From NCBI GenBank assembly GCA_039029455.1, contig JBCCGE010000111.1:1-9937 (forward strand): a stretch of 9,937 nucleotides of DNA, in the 5' to 3' direction. Below are positions 6,098 to 9,937 of the stretch, in pieces (position 1 is the stretch's first letter; the number at the start of each line of letters is the position of its first letter). The notes beneath the pieces are model-generated. The model had not been told where the DNA came from. It searched no databases and saw only the letters and a list, made by a program, of their open reading frames with translations. This stretch comes from JBCCGE01 sp039029455. GTDB lineage: Bacteria > Pseudomonadota > Gammaproteobacteria > Arenicellales > Poriferihabitantaceae. Made by a program: the position numbers and the translations under genes.

Positions 6098-7684
6098 ATT
6101 CTGCACATTAACGGTAACCGTCGCGGTGGCAGTACTGACGCCGTCCTCAACGGAAATCGTAATCGTCCGCGTCGCCGTTGAAACATTATTTTCGGAATTG
6201 CTGAAGCGGATACTGTTCAACTGAGCTTCAAAATCAGCCTCAGCTTCGGCACTGCCCGAGGCCGGCGTGATGGTAATACTGGTTGGAGCATTATTGGACA
6301 CCGACAGCGTGGTCTGAGTCGAAGACACATCAAGCTGGTCGCCCGATTGGGATGTGCCATTTGAAATCGAGACAACTATGCGTTCGACCGTGCCACCGTT
6401 CGCGTTGGTTATAGATGCGCCATTGGTGATGGAAACCGGGTTACCGCCGATCGTGTAGTCCACCGTTTGTGATCCGCTGTTGGAGCCGTTTGGATCAATG
6501 GACAGCGCCGTTGATCCGCCGCCATCGCTTCCCGAGTCATTGTTGCCGTCCGGAGTATCGCCGTCGGTGCCCGGATTTTCGGAGAAGTCGATATCGCATT
6601 CGTTGCGTGGATCCGTAATTATTGCAGACCCGTCAGAGGCCGTCGCTGTCGAATCCGACCCTACTGGACCGCCTCGAGGCGCTGTGAGGGTGATGTTGCT
6701 GTCTGTATTGGTGTTTGTTGATGCCGTCGTGCTGTTGGATGAAGTGCCGGTTGATGTTCCGGCGGGAACGACAAAATTCAGGGTATCCGCGGAGTAGTGA
6801 AAACCGTCATCGACATACAGCGTTGCCCGGTTATTGCCAACCGCAACTCCACCGCCGACAAAAACACAGGGAAAGTCGAGCTCGCGCATGAAATTTTCAC
6901 CGTCGATTCTCCATCGATAATTGAGCGCTTCCGGGGCCTGGTCGGGGTCGAATGAATCGGATGGATCAAGAAACAGTGTACCGCTGCTGGTCACTGAGGT
7001 GCCGGCTACTGCTCGCGGCTGACTTCGGCTCAGGACAATATCGTTTTTCGGCAGGGTAAAGACATCGTCGATAAGCGTGAACAGGCCCCGACCGAGAATT
7101 CGGGTACTCTGGCGAAACTCGATCATGATATCGCCATCGAACTGATGGGTTGGAACCGAATGGATGCTGAATGTGGCGTCACGCTGTTCGCTCGGGCATC
7201 CCGGGGCAAGCTGAATCAAAGCCGTTCGATAGGGCAGTGCGGCCAGCTCTTCCCCAGCTGAATCGAGAATTCTGACTACGAATTCAACCGGGCTTCTGTT
7301 GACGTTGAGCGACGGTGATTCGGTCAAAGCTGAGAAATATACGGCACTGCCTGCCGGGAATGGCTGCGATCTCAGTGTGGCCACAGAATCAGTGCCGCCC
7401 TGCGCGTTGGAGCGTAAAAGCGCCGCGTAGTTGCTGCGTTCGTTGCCGTTGAAGGAGATCGCGGTGGTATCGTTGGCGGAGTAACAGCTGCCTTTGGCCG
7501 CCAGAGTAGCGAATCCGCCTTGTTCGCCGCCGGGCGTCCAGCCCTGAAACGTCCCGCTTTCAAAATCGCCGTCAAAAAATCCGCTCTGGGCATTGACGGG
7601 TGAGACCGCGATCACCGAAATCGCGAACACGGCGAGCACATGTGAGGCAGAGCTCAGAGTACTGAAGGTGAGGAAATTTCGCAT
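6095..7684 (-). CDS. Secreted multidomain protein with PKD-like and cadherin-like modules
   Basis: A 529-aa protein with a Sec signal peptide: hydrophobic core about 14-29, likely cleavage after VNA (32). The mature N-terminus starts with GFFDGDFESGTFQGWTPGG (35-53), the typical opening of a carbohydrate-binding-like beta-sandwich, which seems to span about 35-210. A PKD/Ig-like stretch (about 222-305) contains FLDPSDSFDPD and LNYRWRIDG. A Ser/Thr/Asn/Gly/Asp-rich linker covers about 308-405. The C-terminal module (about 406-527) has ITNANGGTVERIVVSI and RTITISVEDGVSTATATVTV, like the repeated cadherin-like modules of large bacterial adhesins but in a single copy. Four cysteines (67, 163, 273, 363) could form two disulfides in the periplasm or outside. 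No catalytic motif, LPXTG, PEP-CTERM or outer-membrane anchor was seen. Adhesion or glycan binding is inferred. No good Shine-Dalgarno precedes the ATG. Confidence 0.8.
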   Translation of the reverse strand: MRNFLTFSTLSSASHVLAVFAISVIAVSPVNAQSGFFDGDFESGTFQGWTPGGEQGGFATLAAKGSCYSANDTTAISFNGNERSNYAALLRSNAQGGTDSVATLRSQPFPAGSAVYFSALTESPSLNVNRSPVEFVVRILDSAGEELAALPYRTALIQLAPGCPSEQRDATFSIHSVPTHQFDGDIMIEFRQSTRILGRGLFTLIDDVFTLPKNDIVLSRSQPRAVAGTSVTSSGTLFLDPSDSFDPDQAPEALNYRWRIDGENFMRELDFPCVFVGGGVAVGNNRATLYVDDGFHYSADTLNFVVPAGTSTGTSSNSTTASTNTNTDSNITLTAPRGGPVGSDSTATASDGSAIITDPRNECDIDFSENPGTDGDTPDGNNDSGSDGGGSTALSIDPNGSNSGSQTVDYTIGGNPVSITNGASITNANGGTVERIVVSISNGTSQSGDQLDVSSTQTTLSVSNNAPTSITITPASGSAEAEADFEAQLNSIRFSNSENNVSTATRTITISVEDGVSTATATVTVNVQN

Positions 7685-7724
7685 CGATCGTGGCTTTTGG
7701 ACAGTCCATCCCTAATTGCGCCTG

Positions 7725-7730
7725 ATTATA
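7725..7730 (-). promoter_or_regulatory. Likely -10 box for the secreted-protein unit
   Basis: On the - strand a consensus TATAAT sits 40 bp before the ATG at 7684, giving a leader of roughly 35 nt. The hexamer about 17 bp upstream is far from TTGACA, so the promoter is either weak at -35 or activator-dependent. Confidence 0.5.
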
Positions 7731-7772
7731 CTGTTTTGACCGCATTTTGCCGCTGTTTTCACTGGATTGTCA

Positions 7773-7778
7773 TATAAC
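7773..7778 (+). promoter_or_regulatory. Possible -10 box for gltX
   Basis: TATAAC lies 41 bp before the gltX ATG, in the 135-bp gap between divergent genes. No good -35 is found at 16-18 bp; TTGCCG is 20 bp away. This gap must hold the promoters of both genes. Confidence 0.4.
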
Positions 7779-7819
7779 CGTGTTCTAGAATTCGCCGCCC
7801 CGGAGTTTCTGGCTTTTCC

Positions 7820-9235
7820 ATGTCGATCACTACCCGATTTCCCCCGAGCCCGACAGGGTATCTGCACATCGGTGGGGCGCGAACCGCGCTCTTCAACTGG
7901 TTGTTTGCGCGAAAGCACGGGGGCGAAATGGTTCTGAGGATAGAGGACACGGACCGCGAGCGCTCCACCCAGCAGGCGGTTGATGTCATCCTGGAGGGCA
8001 TGAAATGGCTCGGGCTGACGTGGAATCAGGGCCCTTTTTACCAGACAGAGCGGTTTGATCGATACGACGAAGTGATTCGTCAGCTTCTCGACGAGGGCAA
8101 GGCCTATTACTGTTTCTGCAGCAAGGAACGCCTCGATCAGCTGCGTGAATCCCAGCGCGAGGCGAAAATCAAGCCGCGTTACGATGGCTGCTGTCGTGAT
8201 CTGAACCGGAAGCCGGAAGTGGGCGAGCCCGCCGTCGTGCGGTTCCGCAATCCTGCGGATGGCGAAGTGGTATTTGATGACGTTGTTCGCGGACGTGTCG
8301 TGATCAGCAACCAGGAAATGGATGATCTTATTATCGCGCGCACAGACGGCACTCCGACTTATAACCTGACGGTGGTTGTGGATGATGTGGACATGGGCAT
8401 TACCCATGTGATTCGGGGTGACGACCACACCAACAATACCCCACGCCAGATCAATATATTTAAAGCACTGAACGCGCCACTGCCGGTATTTGCGCATGTT
8501 CCGATGATCCTCGGAGGAGACGGCCAGCGATTGTCCAAGCGACACGGTGCTGTCAGTGTTCTGGCCTACCGCGATATGGGTATTCTGCCTGAGGCGCTTC
8601 TGAACTATCTGGTCAGACTGGGCTGGTCAAACGGGGATCAGGAGATATTCGATATTGATGAAATGATCGAGTTGTTCGACATTGAGAACATCAATAAGGC
8701 AGCCTCTGCCTTCGACATGGACAAACTGTTGTGGCTGAATCAGCATTACATCAAACTGGCGGCGACCGATCGACTCAGTACGGAAGTCGCGGCCCGACTA
8801 AAAAAACGAAACATCAGCATCTGTCCTGGCCCGGCGATGAGCAAAGTCGTCGACGTAATGAGAGATCGCGCCAACACGCTTGAAGAAATGGCCGAGAAAG
8901 TGGTTTATCTCTACGAAGACTTTGCAGACTACGATGCCGGGGCCGCAAAAAAACACCTGCGGCCGGTCGCCGGACCTCTGCTGCAAACGGTTCGCGGACA
9001 CCTCGAGGGAATCGACAGCTGGAACCAGAACTCGGTGCAGCAGGCAGTCGATGCGACTCTGGCAGAACATGACGCCGGTATGGGTAAACTGGCGCAGCCG
9101 CTGCGGGTTGCCGTATCGGGGACTGCAGCTACTCCATCGATAGATCTCACTCTGGAACTGGTCGGAAAAGAGCGCACTCTGGAGCGAATTGATCGGGCAT
9201 TGCGCTGGATTGATGCGCGAGCACAGGCCGCCTGA
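7820..9235 (+). CDS. gltX: Glutamyl-tRNA synthetase
   Basis: Class I aminoacyl-tRNA synthetase that charges tRNA-Glu with glutamate and ATP in the cytoplasm. At 471 aa it has bacterial GluRS length. The N-terminus FPPSPTGYLHIGGARTALF carries the HIGH-type motif (HIGG, 16-19), and the KMSKS-type loop is RLSKRHG (237-243). The zinc-binding region inserted in the catalytic domain has C98, C100 and C125. The position of the fourth ligand, H127 in E. coli GluRS, is D127 here, with an extra cysteine at C124. The all-helical anticodon-binding part covers about 310-471. The ATG at 7820 gives the expected N-terminus; the nearest GGAG is 14 nt upstream, longer than ideal. It is followed by tRNA-Ala and the cognate tRNA-Glu, an arrangement known near gltX in other gammaproteobacteria. 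Confidence 0.98.
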   Translation: MSITTRFPPSPTGYLHIGGARTALFNWLFARKHGGEMVLRIEDTDRERSTQQAVDVILEGMKWLGLTWNQGPFYQTERFDRYDEVIRQLLDEGKAYYCFCSKERLDQLRESQREAKIKPRYDGCCRDLNRKPEVGEPAVVRFRNPADGEVVFDDVVRGRVVISNQEMDDLIIARTDGTPTYNLTVVVDDVDMGITHVIRGDDHTNNTPRQINIFKALNAPLPVFAHVPMILGGDGQRLSKRHGAVSVLAYRDMGILPEALLNYLVRLGWSNGDQEIFDIDEMIELFDIENINKAASAFDMDKLLWLNQHYIKLAATDRLSTEVAARLKKRNISICPGPAMSKVVDVMRDRANTLEEMAEKVVYLYEDFADYDAGAAKKHLRPVAGPLLQTVRGHLEGIDSWNQNSVQQAVDATLAEHDAGMGKLAQPLRVAVSGTAATPSIDLTLELVGKERTLERIDRALRWIDARAQAA

Positions 9236-9285
9236 GTATTCGAAAAAATCGACTGACAGGATTGTGATTTCTTGGCTATCCGGGC

Positions 9286-9314
9286 TTGCGACCGATAATC
9301 CCAAACCTTACAAT
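9286..9314 (+). promoter_or_regulatory. Promoter of the tRNA-Ala/tRNA-Glu unit
   Basis: TTGCGA (9286-9291) and TACAAT (9309-9314) are separated by exactly 17 bp, a strong sigma-70 layout. The discriminator after the -10 is GC-rich (ACGCCGCC, 9315-9322), as in stable-RNA promoters under stringent control. The predicted start, about 9321, leaves a very short leader before the first tRNA. Confidence 0.8.
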
Positions 9315-9326
9315 ACGCCGCCTTTC

Positions 9327-9402
9327 GGGGCCATAGCTCAGCTGGGAGAGCGCAACACTGGCAGTGTTGAGGTCGGCGGTTCGATCCCGCCTGGCTCCAC
9401 CA
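9327..9402 (+). tRNA. tRNA-Ala (anticodon GGC)
   Basis: A 76-nt cloverleaf with encoded CCA. The acceptor stem GGGGCCA/TGGCTCC contains the G3-U70 pair that identifies alanine tRNAs. The D stem is GCTC/GAGC, the anticodon stem CAACA/TGTTG encloses CTGGCAG with anticodon GGC, and the T arm GGCGG-TTCGATC-CCGCC is complete. The discriminator base is A9399. It reads GCC and probably GCU codons. Confidence 0.98.
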
Positions 9403-9425
9403 ATTTCCAGCATCGAAAAGTCCAG

Positions 9426-9502
9426 GTCCCCATCGTCTAGTTGGCCTAGGACACCGCCCTTTCACGGCGGCGACAGGGGTTCGAATCCCCTTGGGGACGC
9501 CA
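9426..9502 (+). tRNA. tRNA-Glu (anticodon TTC)
   Basis: A 77-nt cloverleaf with encoded CCA. The acceptor stem is GTCCCCA/TGGGGAC with discriminator G9499, and the anticodon stem CCGCC/GGCGG encloses CTTTCAC with anticodon TTC. It lies 23 nt after tRNA-Ala, with no promoter or terminator between them, so both are cut from one transcript. It is the substrate of the GltX encoded just upstream. Confidence 0.98.
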
Positions 9503-9542
9503 TCATTAAAAAAGCCCACCTTGCGTGGGCTTTTTTAATGAT
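9502..9542 (+). terminator. Rho-independent terminator of the tRNA unit
   Basis: A perfect 18-bp stem (9502-9519 with 9525-9542) and 5-nt loop CTTGC. The core is AAAAAAGCCCAC/GTGGGCTTTTTT, and the pairing starts at the last A of the tRNA-Glu CCA. The symmetric A- and T-tracts could also stop transcription from the right. Confidence 0.95.
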
Positions 9543-9562
9543 CGTATCTGAGGTTGGATTGT

Positions 9563-9656
9563 AGAACCCGAGTTCGAAAGAATTGCAGGAGCAATTCTTC
9601 GCGTAGCCCGGAGCGCAGCGAAGGGTCGAGGACAGGAGTCCGAGACAATCCCCTCC
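9563..9656 (+). repeat. Dispersed hairpin repeat, copy A
   Basis: A hairpin chain related to the left-edge units: GAAC-CCGA-GTTC (9564-9575); AAGAATTGC-AGGA-GCAATTCTT (9578-9599, 9 bp); CTTCGC/GCGAAG (9597-9602 with 9618-9623, sharing bases with the previous stem); GGAC-AGGA-GTCC (9630-9641). The stretch GGTCGAGGACAGGAGTCCGAG (9624 onward) and the following ACAATCC closely match the end of the left-edge unit (GGTCGAGGGACAGGAGTGCC, then GAGTAAATCC). The stretch TAGCCCGGAGCGCAGCGA resembles common REP-type intergenic repeats of gammaproteobacteria. Confidence 0.75.
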
Positions 9657-9722
9657 AAAAGTCAATATCATCTAATAAAAAGATCTCGCAGTATTTTTAT
9701 ATCTTGTTCTCAAGGGTACGGT

Positions 9723-9766
9723 GAGAACCCCCGGTTCGAAAAATCTGCAGGAGCAATTTTTGTAGT
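9723..9766 (+). repeat. Dispersed hairpin repeat, copy B (partial)
   Basis: A shortened copy of the first half of copy A, in the same orientation. GAACC-CCC-GGTTC (9725-9737) is followed by an imperfect stem around the loop AGGA (9749-9752). Of the 28 bases from GTTCGAAA onward, 24 match copy A. The match stops at TAG (9763-9765), just before a GACAG-TGGT-CTGTC dyad (9768-9781) and the transposase fragment, so the copy may have been cut by that event. Confidence 0.65.
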
Positions 9767-9796
9767 TGACAGTGGTCTGTCCCCGAAGAAATACCT

Positions 9797-9937
9797 GGCG
9801 CTATCAGCAAACGTGGCAATCAGTATCTTCGCCTGTTATTGATTCATGGCGCAAGAACGGTCATGAACTGGATGAGAGACAAAACTGATGGGTTGAGCCT
9901 CTGGGCACGGCAACTCGTTCAGCGAAGAGGTAAACAC
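9797..9937 (+). pseudogene. IS110-family transposase, C-terminal part, 5'-truncated
   Basis: From 9797 the frame reads GAISKRGNQYLRLLLIHGAR (first 20 residues), then VMNWMRDKTDGLSLWARQLV and QRRGKH. This is the C-terminal (Transposase_20) region of IS110/IS1111-family DEDD recombinases, where ISKRGxxYLRxLLIHGAR and LARRGKN-like segments are characteristic. The frame is open upstream only to a TGA at 9767, and the residues before GAIS do not match the expected SGGK-type segment. The gene is therefore cut at about 9796, with roughly the first three quarters missing. It continues past the window end, so the true 3' end is not seen. It sits next to palindromic repeats, which IS110-type elements are known to target. 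Confidence 0.8.

Noticed and set aside
7712..8545. A 277-codon open frame on the - strand
   Set aside because: It lies entirely antisense to gltX and its promoter region, with no recognisable domain. It is a codon-bias shadow.
9428..9671. Short open frames on both strands across the tRNA genes and their terminator
   Set aside because: They translate tRNA and terminator sequence and have no coding evidence.
9543..9796. tRNA-like T-arm sequences (GGTTCGAA) suggesting tRNA fragments or an integration site
   Set aside because: No acceptor or anticodon parts are present, and the motif is part of the GAACC/GGTTC hairpin of the repeat. No direct repeat of the tRNA-Glu 3' end was found.

Overview
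The window reads as chromosomal DNA of a gammaproteobacterium. The evidence is a dihydrolipoamide dehydrogenase carrying its own lipoyl domain, LipA with a gammaproteobacterial N-terminus, a glutamyl-tRNA synthetase followed by tRNA-Ala(GGC) and tRNA-Glu(TTC), and a small Tat-type secreted protein of a kind common in that class. The order or genus cannot be fixed from the sequence. Most of the window is core housekeeping DNA, with repeat-rich edges and a small accessory secreted-protein locus in the middle.

Left edge (1-694): two tandem 183-bp units, 96% identical by direct comparison, and the first bases of a third. Each unit is a chain of hairpins led by a perfect 22-bp stem. About 310 bp without a gene follow. 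Lipoate block (695-3550): lpdA and lipA on the + strand. LipA would insert the sulfur atoms into lipoyl domains, including the one on LpdA. A 12-codon mini-ORF with a good ribosome binding site lies between the two genes. Thiolase block (3794-5673): a PcaF-like 3-oxoadipyl/acetyl-CoA acyltransferase overlaps by one base (TAGTG) a GTG-started small glycosyltransferase-like protein. A perfect bidirectional terminator (5693-5721) closes this block and also the opposing one.

Accessory secreted locus (5741-7684, - strand): a 529-aa exported protein with a PKD-like region and a cadherin-like C-terminal module, then a 91-aa Tat-signal protein, probably one transcription unit. Translation block (7820-9542, + strand): gltX, then tRNA-Ala and tRNA-Glu behind their own strong promoter with a GC-rich discriminator, ended by an 18-bp terminator. 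Right edge (9543-9937): two dispersed hairpin repeats related to those at the left edge, then the 5'-truncated 3' part of an IS110-family transposase gene running off the window.

The least expected structure is the hairpin repeat family at both edges. Stems are kept by paired base changes, most short stems are capped by loops containing AGGA or GGA, and all copies lie in the same orientation. This resembles an RNA-level signal (for example CsrA/RsmA-type sites) or a REP-like mobile palindrome; the sequence alone does not decide between them.
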